Positions 8,457-20,100 are shown, counted from the first letter of the stretch. The stretch is 64,000 nucleotides of DNA from Streptococcus pneumoniae (GCF_001457635.1 NZ_LN831051.1:1488001-1552000), one strand, 5' to 3'. The notes: generated by a model not told the origin, from the letters alone. Translations and numbers: made by a program.

Positions 8457-9300
8457 CTTTTTCAAAGGTGAAGCCTTCTCCTAGGATTTCATGGGCTTCT
8501 GTAATAGTTATAAAGGCTTGAGGATCGATTCGATGAATCATTTCCTTCGTTTTCACAATTTCATTTCTTCCGACAATACAGTAGATGATTTTCAAATTTT
8601 CTTTACTATAGTAGCCTTGACCAGAAATAAAAGTAACACCTCTTCCGAGGTCATCATTAATCGCCTTAGCAAGTTGGTCAGGACGTTTTGTGATAATCAT
8701 AAAGCCTTTGCCGGCATATCCTCCTTCACCAATCAAATCAATAACACGAGAAACAATAAAATCAAACAAAAGCGTGTAGGAAACCAATCTCAAATCCTTG
8801 AAGATTAGGAGAATCAACATGAGAATACAAAAATCTAAGATAAAGAGCAGTTTTCCTATGGATATATGAGTGTATTTGTTGAGAATACGAGCTAGAATAT
8901 CAGTTCCACCAGTTGTACCTCCAGCATTAAAAATAATTCCAAGGCCAATTCCCAATAGGATTCCCGCTATAAGGGCTGTGATTAGTAAATCACCTTGAAG
9001 ATCAATATGAAGGGGAATATGCTCAAAAAAAGCTAACCAGCCGGACAAAGCTAAGGTTCCTAGTAAACTAGAATAGAGGGATTTGGCTCCAAAGATTTTC
9101 CAAGCTAGGATGAAAAGGGGAATATTAATCAGCAGGTTCATGAGGGAAACAGGGATTTTAAAAAGATAAAATGTGATGAGGGTAATACCTGTCGCCCCTC
9201 CTTCAAAGAGATGATGGGGAACTACAAAATAAGTCAGTCCAAAAGCATAAATAGCAGCACCTAGTAAAATGGTAAAAATGGGGTAAATTTTTTTAATCAT
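8452..9300 (-). CDS. YitT family membrane protein (DUF161 plus DUF2179)
   Basis: This 282-residue protein has five hydrophobic segments in residues 1-175 with the family blocks GGATGITLI and GIIFNAGGTTGGTDILARIL. A soluble C-terminal DUF2179 domain follows (KGFMIITKRPDQLAKAINDDLGRGVTFISGQGYYS, then ITEAHEILGEGF). Length and order are typical of YitT/YebE proteins, for which no transport activity is firmly known. The start lies behind GAGGTG. It is convergent with ribF and divergent from degV. Confidence 0.88.
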   Translation of the reverse strand: MIKKIYPIFTILLGAAIYAFGLTYFVVPHHLFEGGATGITLITFYLFKIPVSLMNLLINIPLFILAWKIFGAKSLYSSLLGTLALSGWLAFFEHIPLHIDLQGDLLITALIAGILLGIGLGIIFNAGGTTGGTDILARILNKYTHISIGKLLFILDFCILMLILLIFKDLRLVSYTLLFDFIVSRVIDLIGEGGYAGKGFMIITKRPDQLAKAINDDLGRGVTFISGQGYYSKENLKIIYCIVGRNEIVKTKEMIHRIDPQAFITITEAHEILGEGFTFEKE

Positions 9301-9384
9301 AGGACACCTCTTTTCTTATAAGTTGATTATATCAAATTTTACGGAAAATTTGATTGACTCCATTAGGATTTTTAATCTTTTTTT

Positions 9385-9393
9385 TGATATAAT
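9385..9393 (+). promoter_or_regulatory. Extended -10 of the degV-like gene
   Basis: TGATATAAT lies at 9385-9393, about 49 nt before the ATG, so this gene, unlike ribF, has a conventional leader. Confidence 0.55.
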
Positions 9394-9441
9394 TAGAAGT
9401 AAGGAAACCAATCTGAATCCTAAAATAGAAAGATTGATACT

Positions 9442-10281
9442 ATGACAAAAATTAAGATTGTAACCGATTCATCTGTTACTATTGAACCTGAACTAGTAAA
9501 GCAATTAGATATTACAATTGTTCCATTATCTGTAATGATTGATAATGTTGTTTATTCTGATGCGGATTTGAAAGAAGAAGGTAAATTTCTTCAGTTGATG
9601 CAAGAAAGTAAGAATCTTCCGAAAACAAGTCAGCCACCTGTAGGTGTCTTTGCTGAGATTTTTGAAGACCTATGCAAAGATGGTGGCCAGATTCTTGCTA
9701 TTCATATGTCCCATGCTCTTTCGGGTACGGTAGAAGCAGCACGCCAAGGTGCTAGCCTATCTACTGCAGATGTGACTGTTGTTGATAGTTCCTTCACTGA
9801 CCAAGCCCTGAAATTCCAAGTTGTTGAGGCTGCGAAGTTAGCTCAAGAAGGTAAAGATATGGAGGCAATTTTATGTCATGTAGAAGAGGTTAAAAACCAT
9901 ACAGAGCTTTATATTGGTGTTTCAACTTTGGAAAATCTTGTCAAAGGTGGACGAATTAGCCGTGTAACTGGCTTGTTGAGCTCTCTTCTCAATATCCGTG
10001 TTGTCATGCAAATGAAAGACCATGAATTGCAGCCAATGGTTAAAGGTCGTGGAACTAAAACATTTAAAAAATGGTTAGATGAGTTGATAACATCGCTTTC
10101 TGAACGTGCTGTAGCAGAGATTGGAATTTCATATTCTGGTAGTGATGATTGGGCAAAAGAGATGAAAGAAAGCTTACAAGCTTATGTTGAAAAGCCAATT
10201 TCTGTTTTGGAAACGGGTTCCATTATTCAAACTCACACGGGTGAGAACGCTTGGGCTATTTTGATACGTTACCACTCCTAA
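9442..10281 (+). CDS. DegV family fatty-acid-binding protein (FakB-like)
   Basis: The 279-residue protein has the DegV hallmarks: [14 protein letters not shown] at the N-terminus, TSQPPVGVF (about 60-68), [11 protein letters not shown] with the fatty-acid carboxylate-binding Ser region, and [11 protein letters not shown] (about 166-176). DegV proteins bind a fatty acid and, as FakB subunits, present it to the kinase FakA to make acyl phosphate for phospholipids. Streptococci have several paralogues, so the chain-length preference cannot be assigned. It stands alone, 106 bp before hup. Confidence 0.9.
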   Translation: MTKIKIVTDSSVTIEPELVKQLDITIVPLSVMIDNVVYSDADLKEEGKFLQLMQESKNLPKTSQPPVGVFAEIFEDLCKDGGQILAIHMSHALSGTVEAARQGASLSTADVTVVDSSFTDQALKFQVVEAAKLAQEGKDMEAILCHVEEVKNHTELYIGVSTLENLVKGGRISRVTGLLSSLLNIRVVMQMKDHELQPMVKGRGTKTFKKWLDELITSLSERAVAEIGISYSGSDDWAKEMKESLQAYVEKPISVLETGSIIQTHTGENAWAILIRYHS

Positions 10282-10387
10282 AAAAATAAATAAAATGGGA
10301 AGAAATAGCGTTTTTAACTTGACCTAAAAGGGATTTTAGGATATGATTATATTTGTTAATTAGAAATTATTTGGAGGAATCATTAAC

Positions 10388-10663
10388 ATGGCAAACAAAC
10401 AAGATTTGATCGCTAAAGTAGCAGAAGCTACAGAATTGACTAAGAAAGACTCAGCAGCAGCAGTTGAAGCTGTATTTGCAGCAGTAGCTGACTATCTTGC
10501 AGCTGGTGAAAAAGTTCAGTTGATCGGTTTTGGTAACTTTGAAGTTCGTGAGCGCGCAGAACGTAAAGGTCGCAACCCACAAACTGGTAAAGAAATGACA
10601 ATTGCAGCTTCTAAAGTACCAGCATTCAAAGCTGGTAAAGCTCTTAAAGACGCTGTTAAATAA
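10388..10663 (+). CDS. hup: DNA-binding protein HU
   Basis: The 91-residue HU protein begins [20 protein letters not shown] and has the beta-arm signature [24 protein letters not shown] with the conserved Pro and Arg-rich stretch. It is the essential nucleoid protein of streptococci, which have a single HU. A strong GGAGGAA ribosome-binding site lies upstream. Codon bias is strong. It is followed at once by a terminator. Confidence 0.97.
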   Translation: MANKQDLIAKVAEATELTKKDSAAAVEAVFAAVADYLAAGEKVQLIGFGNFEVRERAERKGRNPQTGKEMTIAASKVPAFKAGKALKDAVK

Positions 10664-10671
10664 TCAGTCTT

Positions 10672-10722
10672 TAAAAAGCCTATTGTATCAAGCTTTCTAG
10701 CTTGGTCAGTAGGCTTTTTAAT
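10672..10722 (+). terminator. Terminator of hup
   Basis: AAAAAGCCTA (from 10673) pairs with TAGGCTTTTT (to about 10718); an inner pairing AAGCTTTCTAGCTT reinforces the hairpin. A T-rich tail follows. Confidence 0.8.
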
Positions 10723-10779
10723 TATGAAATCTAGTAATAAATAGAGTTAAAAAGTTGAATGTTCCGAAAATATTGTATA

Positions 10780-10886
10780 TATAGTAGACTGAATCTAAAA
10801 TAGTACGAAACAATTGCTAAAACATTTATAGAAATTAATTTTACTTTCCCAATCGATTTGTTCTCATCTTATTTCAATCTGCTATA
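10780..10886 (+). repeat. RUP element
   Basis: This 107-bp element starts TATAGTAGACTGAATCTAAA and ends TTTCAATCTGCTATA, with terminal inverted repeats and TA ends typical of RUP. It lies between hup and the ABC-F gene. The rest of 10664-11074 holds the hup terminator and AT-rich sequence without a gene. Confidence 0.85.
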
Positions 10887-11074
10887 CGTACGTAAATAAT
10901 GAAAAGAATTAAATAATAGGCTTGTGCGATAACTATTTGAAACAAGATTAGCTGGTTAGAAAATCCAACAAGATAGTGAAGAATCTAATATAAAATATAC
11001 ATAATTTAGTTTATTTTATGTTATAAAAGTTGTACTAAAAGACTTACGATTATCTTGAATGCCTTAGGGAAACA

Positions 11075-11083
11075 TGCTATACT
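11075..11083 (+). promoter_or_regulatory. Extended -10 (TGCTATACT) of the ABC-F gene, 6 nt before the ATG
   Basis: TGCTATACT at 11075-11083 is followed by ACTCTT and the ATG at 11090. There is no Shine-Dalgarno sequence in the gap. A leaderless transcript is inferred, as for ribF, ligA and yueI. Confidence 0.6.
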
Positions 11084-11089
11084 ACTCTT

Positions 11090-12991
11090 ATGATTATTTT
11101 ACAAGCTAATAAAATTGAACGTTCTTTTGCAGGAGAGGTTCTTTTCGATAATATCAACCTGCAGGTTGATGAACGAGATCGGATTGCCCTTGTTGGGAAA
11201 AATGGTGCAGGTAAGTCTACTCTTTTGAAGATTTTAGTTGGAGAAGAGGAGCCAACTAGCGGAGAAATCAATAAGAAAAAAGATATTTCTCTGTCTTACC
11301 TAGCCCAAGATAGCCGTTTTGAGTCTGAAAATACCATCTACGATGAAATGCTTCATGTCTTTAATAATTTGCGTCGGACGGAGAGACAACTGCGTCAGAT
11401 GGAGCTGGAGATGGGTGAAAAGTCTGGTGAGGATTTGGATAAACTGATGTCAGATTATGACCGCTTATCTGAGAATTTTCGCCAAGCAGGTGGCTTTACC
11501 TATGAAGCTGATATTCGAACGATTTTGAATGGATTCAAGTTTGACGAGTCTATGTGGCAGATGAAAATTGCTGAGCTTTCTGGTGGTCAAAATACTCGTT
11601 TGGCACTTGCCAAAATGCTCCTTGAAAAGCCCAATCTCTTGGTCTTGGACGAGCCAACTAACCACTTGGATATTGAAACCATCGCCTGGCTAGAGAATTA
11701 CTTGGTAAACTATAGCGGTGCCCTCATTATCGTCAGCCACGACCGTTATTTCTTGGACAAGGTTGCGACAATTACGCTAGATTTGACCAAGCATTCCTTG
11801 GATCGCTATGTGGGGAATTACTCTCGTTTTGTCGAATTGAAGGAGCAAAAGCTAGTTACTGAGGCAAAAAACTATGAAAAGCAACAGAAGGAAATCGCTG
11901 CTCTGGAAGACTTTGTCAATCGCAATCTAGTTCGTGCTTCAACGACTAAACGTGCTCAATCTCGCCGTAAACAACTAGAAAAAATGGAGCGTTTGGACAA
12001 GCCTGAAGCTGGCAAGAAAGCAGCCAACATGACCTTCCAGTCTGAACAAACGTCGGGCAATGTTGTTTTGACTGTTGAAAATACTGCTATTGGTTATGAC
12101 GGGGAAGTCTTGTCACAACCTATCAACCTAGATCTTCGTAAGATGAATGCTGTCGCTATCGTTGGTCCCAATGGTATCGGAAAATCAACCTTTATCAAAT
12201 CAATCGTGGATCAAATTCCGTTTATCAAGGGAGAAAAGCGCTTTGGCGCTAATGTTGAGGTTGGTTACTATGACCAAACCCAAAGCAAGCTGACACCAAG
12301 TAATACGGTGCTGGATGAACTCTGGAATGATTTCAAACTGACACCAGAAGTTGAAATCCGCAACCGTCTTGGAGCCTTCCTTTTCTCAGGAGATGATGTT
12401 AAAAAATCAGTCGGCATGCTATCTGGTGGCGAAAAAGCTCGTTTGCTTTTAGCCAAATTGTCTATGGAAAACAATAACTTTTTGATTCTGGATGAGCCGA
12501 CCAACCACTTGGATATTGATAGTAAGGAAGTGCTAGAAAATGCCTTGATTGACTTTGATGGTACCTTGCTTTTTGTCAGTCATGATCGTTACTTTATCAA
12601 TCGTGTGGCAACTCATGTTTTGGAATTGTCTGAGAATGGTTCAACTCTCTACCTTGGAGATTACGACTACTATGTTGAGAAGAAAGTAACAGCAGAAATG
12701 AGTCAGACTGAGGAAGCTTCAACTAGCAATCAAGCAAAGGAAGCAAGTCCAGTCAATGACTATCAGGCCCAGAAAGAAAGTCAAAAAGAAGTTCGCAAAC
12801 TCATGCGACAAATCGAAAGTCTAGAAGCTGAAATTGAAGAGCTAGAAAGTCAAAGCCAAGCCATTTCTGAACAAATGTTGGAAACAAACGATGCCGACAA
12901 ACTCATGGAATTACAGGCTGAGCTGGACAAAATCAGCCATCGTCAGGAAGAAGCTATGCTTGAGTGGGAAGAATTATCAGAGCAGGTGTAA
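11090..12991 (+). CDS. ABC-F family ATPase (translation factor type)
   Basis: This 633-residue protein contains two fused ABC ATPase domains and no membrane segment. Domain 1 has Walker A GKNGAGKST (about 36-44), signature LSGGQ (about 163) and Walker B LLVLDEPTNHLD (about 183). A lysine/arginine-rich linker (about 255-310) follows. Domain 2 has GPNGIGKST (about 359), LSGGE (about 444) and LDEPTNHLD (about 467). A charged coiled coil closes the protein (about 555-630). This is the layout of the YdiF/Uup-type ABC-F proteins, which act on the ribosome; some give antibiotic resistance, but nothing here points to a resistance role. Confidence 0.92.
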   Translation: MIILQANKIERSFAGEVLFDNINLQVDERDRIALVGKNGAGKSTLLKILVGEEEPTSGEINKKKDISLSYLAQDSRFESENTIYDEMLHVFNNLRRTERQLRQMELEMGEKSGEDLDKLMSDYDRLSENFRQAGGFTYEADIRTILNGFKFDESMWQMKIAELSGGQNTRLALAKMLLEKPNLLVLDEPTNHLDIETIAWLENYLVNYSGALIIVSHDRYFLDKVATITLDLTKHSLDRYVGNYSRFVELKEQKLVTEAKNYEKQQKEIAALEDFVNRNLVRASTTKRAQSRRKQLEKMERLDKPEAGKKAANMTFQSEQTSGNVVLTVENTAIGYDGEVLSQPINLDLRKMNAVAIVGPNGIGKSTFIKSIVDQIPFIKGEKRFGANVEVGYYDQTQSKLTPSNTVLDELWNDFKLTPEVEIRNRLGAFLFSGDDVKKSVGMLSGGEKARLLLAKLSMENNNFLILDEPTNHLDIDSKEVLENALIDFDGTLLFVSHDRYFINRVATHVLELSENGSTLYLGDYDYYVEKKVTAEMSQTEEASTSNQAKEASPVNDYQAQKESQKEVRKLMRQIESLEAEIEELESQSQAISEQMLETNDADKLMELQAELDKISHRQEEAMLEWEELSEQV

Positions 12992-12993
12992 AG

Positions 12994-13857
12994 ATGGAAC
13001 ATCTTGGAAAAGTATTTCGTGAATTTCGAACAAGTGGAAATTATTCTTTAAAGGAAGCAGCAGGCGAATCCTGCTCTACCTCTCAGTTATCTCGCTTTGA
13101 GCTTGGGGAGTCTGACCTGGCAGTCTCCCGTTTCTTTGAGATTTTGGATAACATTCATGTAACAATCGAAAATTTCATGGATAAGGCAAGGAATTTTCAT
13201 AATCATGAACATGTGTCTATGATGGCACAGATTATCCCACTTTACTATTCAAACGATATTGCAGGTTTTCAAAAGCTTCAAAGAGAACAACTTGAAAAGT
13301 CTAAGAGTTCGACGACTCCCCTTTATTTTGAGCTGAACTGGATTTTGCTACAAGGTCTGATTTGTCAAAGAGATGCGAGTTATGATATGAAGCAGGATGA
13401 TTTGGATAAGGTAGCAGATTATCTCTTCAAAACAGAAGAATGGACCATGTATGAGTTGATTCTTTTCGGTAACCTCTATAGTTTCTACGATGTAGACTAT
13501 GTCACTCGGATTGGTAGAGAAGTTATGGAGAGGGAGGAATTTTACCAAGAGATTAGTCGCCATAAGAGATTAGTGTTAATTTTGGCCCTCAATTGTTACC
13601 AGCATTGTTTAGAGCATTCTTCTTTTTATAATGCCAACTATTTTGAGGCTTATACAGAGAAGATTATTGACAAAGGTATTAAGCTTTATGAGCGTAATGT
13701 TTTCCATTATTTAAAAGGTTTGGCCTTATATCAAAAAGGACAGTGTAAAGAAGGCTGTAAGCAGATGCAAGAGGCCATGCATATTTTTGATGTGTTAGGT
13801 CTTCCAGAGCAAGTAGCCTATTATCAGGAACACTACGAAAAATTTGTCAAAAGTTAA
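12994..13857 (+). CDS. Rgg/GadR/MutR family transcriptional regulator
   Basis: This 287-residue protein has an N-terminal helix-turn-helix (about 5-60: LGKVFREFRTSGNYSLKEAAGESCSTSQLSRFELGESDLAVSRFF) and a long helical repeat region, the layout of Rgg regulators that sense short peptides. I chose ATG 12994; an upstream in-frame GTG lies inside the ABC-F gene. The nearest ribosome-binding site is weak (CAGGTG). The gene starts 2 bp after the ABC-F stop, so read-through is likely. It is followed by a divergently unrelated but co-oriented MFS transporter, the likely target. No small peptide gene is evident next to it. Confidence 0.88.
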   Translation: MEHLGKVFREFRTSGNYSLKEAAGESCSTSQLSRFELGESDLAVSRFFEILDNIHVTIENFMDKARNFHNHEHVSMMAQIIPLYYSNDIAGFQKLQREQLEKSKSSTTPLYFELNWILLQGLICQRDASYDMKQDDLDKVADYLFKTEEWTMYELILFGNLYSFYDVDYVTRIGREVMEREEFYQEISRHKRLVLILALNCYQHCLEHSSFYNANYFEAYTEKIIDKGIKLYERNVFHYLKGLALYQKGQCKEGCKQMQEAMHIFDVLGLPEQVAYYQEHYEKFVKS

Positions 13858-13882
13858 TTTTCCCAAATAAGGGAAAAAATAA

Positions 13883-13933
13883 AAAGCTCCTTTCGGTTTT
13901 GATACAATAGTTTCAAAATTTGAGAGGAGCTTT
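13883..13933 (+). promoter_or_regulatory. Promoter of the MFS gene with an inverted repeat covering the ribosome-binding site
   Basis: AAAGCTCCT (13883-13891) and AGGAGCTTT (13925-13933) form a perfect 9-bp inverted repeat. The right arm is the ribosome-binding site of the MFS gene. A TGATACAAT -10 box (13900-13908) lies in the loop. In transcripts that read through from rgg the hairpin would hide the ribosome-binding site; transcripts from the local promoter would lack the left arm. Confidence 0.5.
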
Positions 13934-13936
13934 AAT

Positions 13937-15115
13937 ATGAATCGCTATGCAGTGCAGTTGATTAGCCGTGGGGCTATCAATAAAATGGGAAATATGCTCT
14001 ATGATTATGGAAATAGTGTCTGGTTGGCTTCTATGGGGACTATAGGACAGACAGTTTTAGGAATGTATCAGATTTCTGAGCTCGTCACATCTATTCTCGT
14101 CAATCCCTTTGGCGGAGTTATTTCAGACCGTTTTTCTCGTCGTAAGATTTTAATGACGGCAGATCTTGTTTGTGGGATTCTTTGTCTGGCTATTTCTTTC
14201 ATAAGGAATGATAGCTGGATGATTGGCGCTTTGATTGTTGCTAACATTGTGCAGACTATTGCTTTTGCCTTTTCTCGCACAGCCAATAAAGCTATCATAA
14301 CTGAAGTGGTGGAGAAAGATGAGATTGTGATCTATAATTCTCGCTTAGAGCTGGTTTTGCAGGTTGTAGGTGTTAGCTCTCCTGTTCTTTCCTTCCTTGT
14401 TTTACAGTTTGCAAGTCTCCATATGACGCTACTGCTAGACTCGCTGACTTTTTTCATTGCTTTTGTTCTAGTGGCTTTCCTTCCAAAAGAGGAAGCAAAA
14501 GTTCAAGAGAAAAAGGCTTTTACTGGGAGAGATATTTTTGTAGATATCAAGGATGGGTTACACTATATCTGGCATCAGCAAGAAATTTTCTTCCTTTTGC
14601 TGGTAGCTTCCAGCGTTAATTTCTTTTTTGCAGCTTTTGAATTTCTACTTCCCTTTTCGAATCAGCTTTACGGGTCAGAAGGAGCCTATGCAAGTATTTT
14701 AACTATGGGGGCTATTGGTTCCATCATTGGGGCTCTTCTAGCTAGTAAAATTAAAGCTAATATTTATAATCTTTTGATTTTACTGGCTTTGACAGGTGTC
14801 GGAGTTTTTATGATGGGATTACCACTTCCAACTTTTCTTTCCTTTTCTGGAAATTTAGTTTGTGAATTGTTTATGACGATTTTTAATATTCACTTTTTTA
14901 CTCAAGTACAAACCAAGGTTGAGAGCGAATTTCTTGGGAGAGTACTGAGTACAATTTTTACCTTAGCTATTCTATTTATGCCTATTGCAAAAGGATTTAT
15001 GACAGTCTTGCCAAGTGTACATCTCTCTTCTTTCCTGATAATTGGAAGTGGTGTTATCATCTTGTCTTGTATATCGTTTATTTATGTTCGAACTCATTTT
15101 GAAAAATTGATATAA
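13937..15115 (+). CDS. MFS transporter (MFS_1/MFS_3 type efflux protein)
   Basis: The 392-residue protein has about twelve hydrophobic segments and the MFS loop 2-3 motif VNPFGGVISDRFSRRKILM (about 55-74), which fits the GxxxDRxxRR signature of multidrug-type permeases. A central charged loop (PKEEAKVQEKKAFTGRD) separates the two halves. It resembles macrolide- and drug-efflux MFS proteins, but the substrate cannot be inferred. Its position after the rgg gene suggests control by that regulator. Confidence 0.85.
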   Translation: MNRYAVQLISRGAINKMGNMLYDYGNSVWLASMGTIGQTVLGMYQISELVTSILVNPFGGVISDRFSRRKILMTADLVCGILCLAISFIRNDSWMIGALIVANIVQTIAFAFSRTANKAIITEVVEKDEIVIYNSRLELVLQVVGVSSPVLSFLVLQFASLHMTLLLDSLTFFIAFVLVAFLPKEEAKVQEKKAFTGRDIFVDIKDGLHYIWHQQEIFFLLLVASSVNFFFAAFEFLLPFSNQLYGSEGAYASILTMGAIGSIIGALLASKIKANIYNLLILLALTGVGVFMMGLPLPTFLSFSGNLVCELFMTIFNIHFFTQVQTKVESEFLGRVLSTIFTLAILFMPIAKGFMTVLPSVHLSSFLIIGSGVIILSCISFIYVRTHFEKLI

Positions 15116-15160
15116 GGTTGCTTGAGTTTCAAAAATAATTTCAAACTAAGTGTTTTTTCC

Positions 15161-15191
15161 GCCCTTCTCGTTTGTGAGGAGGGCTTGTTTT
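15161..15191 (+). terminator. Terminator of the MFS gene
   Basis: GCCCTTCTC (15161-15169) and GAGGAGGGC (15176-15184) form a hairpin followed by TTGTTTT. It lies directly before the ligA promoter. Confidence 0.75.
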
Positions 15192-15192
15192 A

Positions 15193-17166
<1,974 letters not shown>

Positions 17167-17277
17167 TGGATCGTTTAAAAACAGAGTTTAGAGAATATGA
17201 CTATGTCTGTTAATTGAGACGAGATTGACAAAAATTTATTAGTGAAATAGAAACAAAGTAAAAAGGAAAAATAAAAA

Positions 17278-19557
17278 ATGTATAACTACCCTATGCGCAT
17301 TCATTACCATCGCAAGAATGGTGAATATGACACTTGCTCCTTTGTAAAAAGTCAGGATCAACGAATTGATTTGCTAACCTACAAAGAAGATTATTTTGGA
17401 GCTTTATTTAGCTTTGAACACCCAAGTTCACATGTTATAGAAAGCTTGAATTTTGTGGTTCATACAGGTCAAACTAGTAAAGAATATTCTATCCGTTTTA
17501 ATCACTATCCCCTATTAACAGAAGTCTGGATTTTGGAAGGCGATGATAGGATTTATTACTCTGAAAATCCTGCTATTGCCAGTCCTTTCTATAAAAATCA
17601 AAATCCTTTTGCCTTTGATAAGGCCATTAACAGTGCTAGTTTTGACCATCATTGGGGTTACCAAGGAGAATTGGGTTGCCGTGTAGAGGACAATCAGGCT
17701 CATTTTTCCCTCTGGTCACCTACAGCGACAGAAGTGCAAGTTGTCGTTTATGAATCAGCTGCTAATGATGCACCCGTTTGGAAGACTTTTGAGATGAAAA
17801 GAGGCAATAGCTACTCTTATAATCATAAGGACAATACAATCGGTGTCTGGAGTTTGGATGTTGAGGAAGATTTGGTAGGTAAGGCTTATCAGTATCAAGT
17901 CCAATTCCCTCATCACCAAACACTGACACGTGATCCTTATACAATCGCGACCAGCCCTGATGGCAAACGTTCAGCTATTCTGAGCCATGTAGAAAAGCAA
18001 GTTGAAAACTTCGAGGTTAAGCACGGTTCGGAGGCTACTTGGCGCTTGGAAAATCCATGTAAGGCAGTTATCTGTGAAATGCACATTCGTGATTTGACTA
18101 AATCACCTACATCGGGTGTAGATGAACATCTTCGAGGAACTTTCTTGGGTGCTGCTCAGGCTGGAACAGTTAACCAATACGGCCAGTCAACTGCTTTTGA
18201 TTACATCAAGAAGCTGGGCTACAATTATGTTCAATTGCAACCAATTGCAGACCGTCATAAAGAATACGATGAGGATGGAAATGTAACCTACAACTGGGGT
18301 TATGATCCACAAAACTATAACGCGCCAGAAACTAGTTTTTCAACTAATCCAGATGATCCAGCTCAGGTCATTCGTGATTTGAAGGTGATGGTTCAAGCTT
18401 ATCACGATGCGGGTATTGGAGTCATTATGGATGTAGTCTATAACCATACCTTCTCAGTTGTTGATGCACCATTCCAAACAACAGTCCCTGATTACTATTA
18501 TCGTATGAATCCAGATGGTACCTTCCAGAATGGAACGGGTGTTGGAAATGAAACAGCCAGTGAACACGAAATGTTTCGCAAGTATATGATTGATTCTCTT
18601 CTATACTGGGTGCAGGAATATAATATTGACGGCTTCCGTTTTGACTTGATGGGGATTCATGATGTCAAGACCATGCAGATGATTCGTCAAAGCTTGGATG
18701 AAATCGACTCCAACATTATCCTCTATGGAGAAGGATGGGATATGGGAACAGGTCTTGCCCCTTATGATAAGGCCAAGAAGGACAATGCCTACCAGATGCC
18801 AAATATTGGTTTCTTTAATGACAATCAGCGCGATGCTGTCAAAGGGGGAGAAGTTTATGGTGCTATCAAGTCAGGTTTTGTCAGTGGTGCTGCGACAGAG
18901 CCAATTCTAGCTAAAGCAATCCTAGGAAGTCGTGAATTAGGAAGCTATACACATCCAAATCAGGTGCTTAACTATGTAGAAGCCCATGACAATTACAATC
19001 TTCACGATTTATTGGCAACCCTTCATCCAGACCAAAGTTCAGAGCAAATCATGCGCAAGGTCGAAACTGCCACAGCCATGAATCTGCTCATGCAGGGGAT
19101 GGCCTTTATGGAAATCGGTCAAGAATTTGGTCGTACCAAACTGGTTGCGACTGGTGAAAATGGTGAGTTGACCCATGATGATAGAGAGCGTGCGATGAAT
19201 AGCTATAATGCTCCTGACAGTGTGAACCAAGTGAACTGGAACTTGATTAATGAGCGTCAAGACAGTATTGAGTTTATCCGTCAAGTCATCCGATTGAAGA
19301 CAAAAACTGGTGCCTTTTCTTACTCTAGCTATGATGAAATTTACCATCATGTCTTTGTGCATTCGGCGATTGAACATAGCGGCTGCCTTATCTATGAAGT
19401 TCACGGCAAAGAACACCTCTTGGTGGTTGTGAATGCTAAATCAGAACCCTATCAATTTGAAAATGCAGGAAATTTAGCTATGTTGGTAACCAACAGTCGC
19501 TCAAAAGAAGATAATGTTTTAAATGATATTAGTCTAGCTGTCTTGAGTGTTTTATAA
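17278..19557 (+). CDS. pulA: Type I pullulanase, cytoplasmic
   Basis: This 759-residue GH13 enzyme hydrolyses alpha-1,6 bonds in pullulan, glycogen and limit dextrins. It lacks a signal peptide and LPxTG motif, unlike the surface SpuA of pneumococci, so it acts inside the cell. A CBM48-like domain (GYQGELGCRVEDNQAHFSLWSPTATEVQVVVY, about 128-160) precedes the barrel. Conserved regions are YNWGYDPQNYNAPE, DVVYNHT (about 384), GFRFDLMG with the Asp nucleophile (about 453), YGEGWDMG with the acid Glu (about 484) and AHDNYNLHD (about 570). It lies 109 bp after ligA and probably serves glycogen breakdown together with the glg genes downstream. Confidence 0.95.
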   Translation: MYNYPMRIHYHRKNGEYDTCSFVKSQDQRIDLLTYKEDYFGALFSFEHPSSHVIESLNFVVHTGQTSKEYSIRFNHYPLLTEVWILEGDDRIYYSENPAIASPFYKNQNPFAFDKAINSASFDHHWGYQGELGCRVEDNQAHFSLWSPTATEVQVVVYESAANDAPVWKTFEMKRGNSYSYNHKDNTIGVWSLDVEEDLVGKAYQYQVQFPHHQTLTRDPYTIATSPDGKRSAILSHVEKQVENFEVKHGSEATWRLENPCKAVICEMHIRDLTKSPTSGVDEHLRGTFLGAAQAGTVNQYGQSTAFDYIKKLGYNYVQLQPIADRHKEYDEDGNVTYNWGYDPQNYNAPETSFSTNPDDPAQVIRDLKVMVQAYHDAGIGVIMDVVYNHTFSVVDAPFQTTVPDYYYRMNPDGTFQNGTGVGNETASEHEMFRKYMIDSLLYWVQEYNIDGFRFDLMGIHDVKTMQMIRQSLDEIDSNIILYGEGWDMGTGLAPYDKAKKDNAYQMPNIGFFNDNQRDAVKGGEVYGAIKSGFVSGAATEPILAKAILGSRELGSYTHPNQVLNYVEAHDNYNLHDLLATLHPDQSSEQIMRKVETATAMNLLMQGMAFMEIGQEFGRTKLVATGENGELTHDDRERAMNSYNAPDSVNQVNWNLINERQDSIEFIRQVIRLKTKTGAFSYSSYDEIYHHVFVHSAIEHSGCLIYEVHGKEHLLVVVNAKSEPYQFENAGNLAMLVTNSRSKEDNVLNDISLAVLSVL

Positions 19558-19702
19558 ATACCATCTATCTCGCTATTTTTACACAGAAAAATTCCCAGTT
19601 ATGAGTATTGGTAAAAAATCCATTCATTGAAATTGAAAGAATAGAAAGAACCTGGCTAACAGCTCACTTGTATAGAAAATTTGATAAATATTTTCACGAA
19701 AC

Positions 19703-19748
19703 AAGACCTCCTATCAAAGTTTTTGAACATTTGATAGGAGGTCTTTTT
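19703..19748 (+). terminator. Strong terminator of pulA
   Basis: A perfect 16-bp stem (19703-19718 with 19730-19745; AAGACCTCCTATCAAA) is followed by a T run. It is the strongest hairpin in the pulA-gapN gap. Confidence 0.85.
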
Positions 19749-19795
19749 ATTATGAAGACTTTTACCTAGACTTTGTTTCAGCAATCTATGACAGT

Positions 19796-19900
19796 TATAG
19801 TAGCCTGAAATTGGAATAGCACACCCGTGTTTCTAAAACATTGTGAGAAATTGGTTTGACTGTCCCAAACCAAATTGTTCAGTTTTTTTATTTTACTATA
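19796..19900 (+). repeat. RUP element
   Basis: A repeat of about 105 bp starts TATAGTAGCCTGAAATTGGA and ends TTTTTATTTTACTATA. It contains the RUP core TTCTAAAACATTGTGAGAAA. Confidence 0.8.
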
Positions 19901-19904
19901 GATG

Positions 19905-19989
19905 ATACTCATTCACGCTCTTCGAAAATTTCTTCAAACCACATTAGCCTCGCCTTGACGTAGTGGATTTTTTTATTTTTATTGAGTAT
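19905..19989 (-). repeat. Degenerate BOX remnant
   Basis: CTCTTCGAAAATTTCTTCAA and ACATTAGCCTCGCCTTGACG resemble boxC. The part up to TTTTTATTGAGTATA resembles the outer end of boxA. The middle is deleted. It directly follows the RUP. Confidence 0.6.
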
Positions 19990-20100
19990 ACTTTGAAAAA
20001 TCAAGCTTGTGAAAATAATCTCAAAAATTTCGCAAAAAGGGTTGTGGTTTTCTGAAAATTTGGTAAAATATATCTTAATCATTTTCAGGAGGACAAGAAT

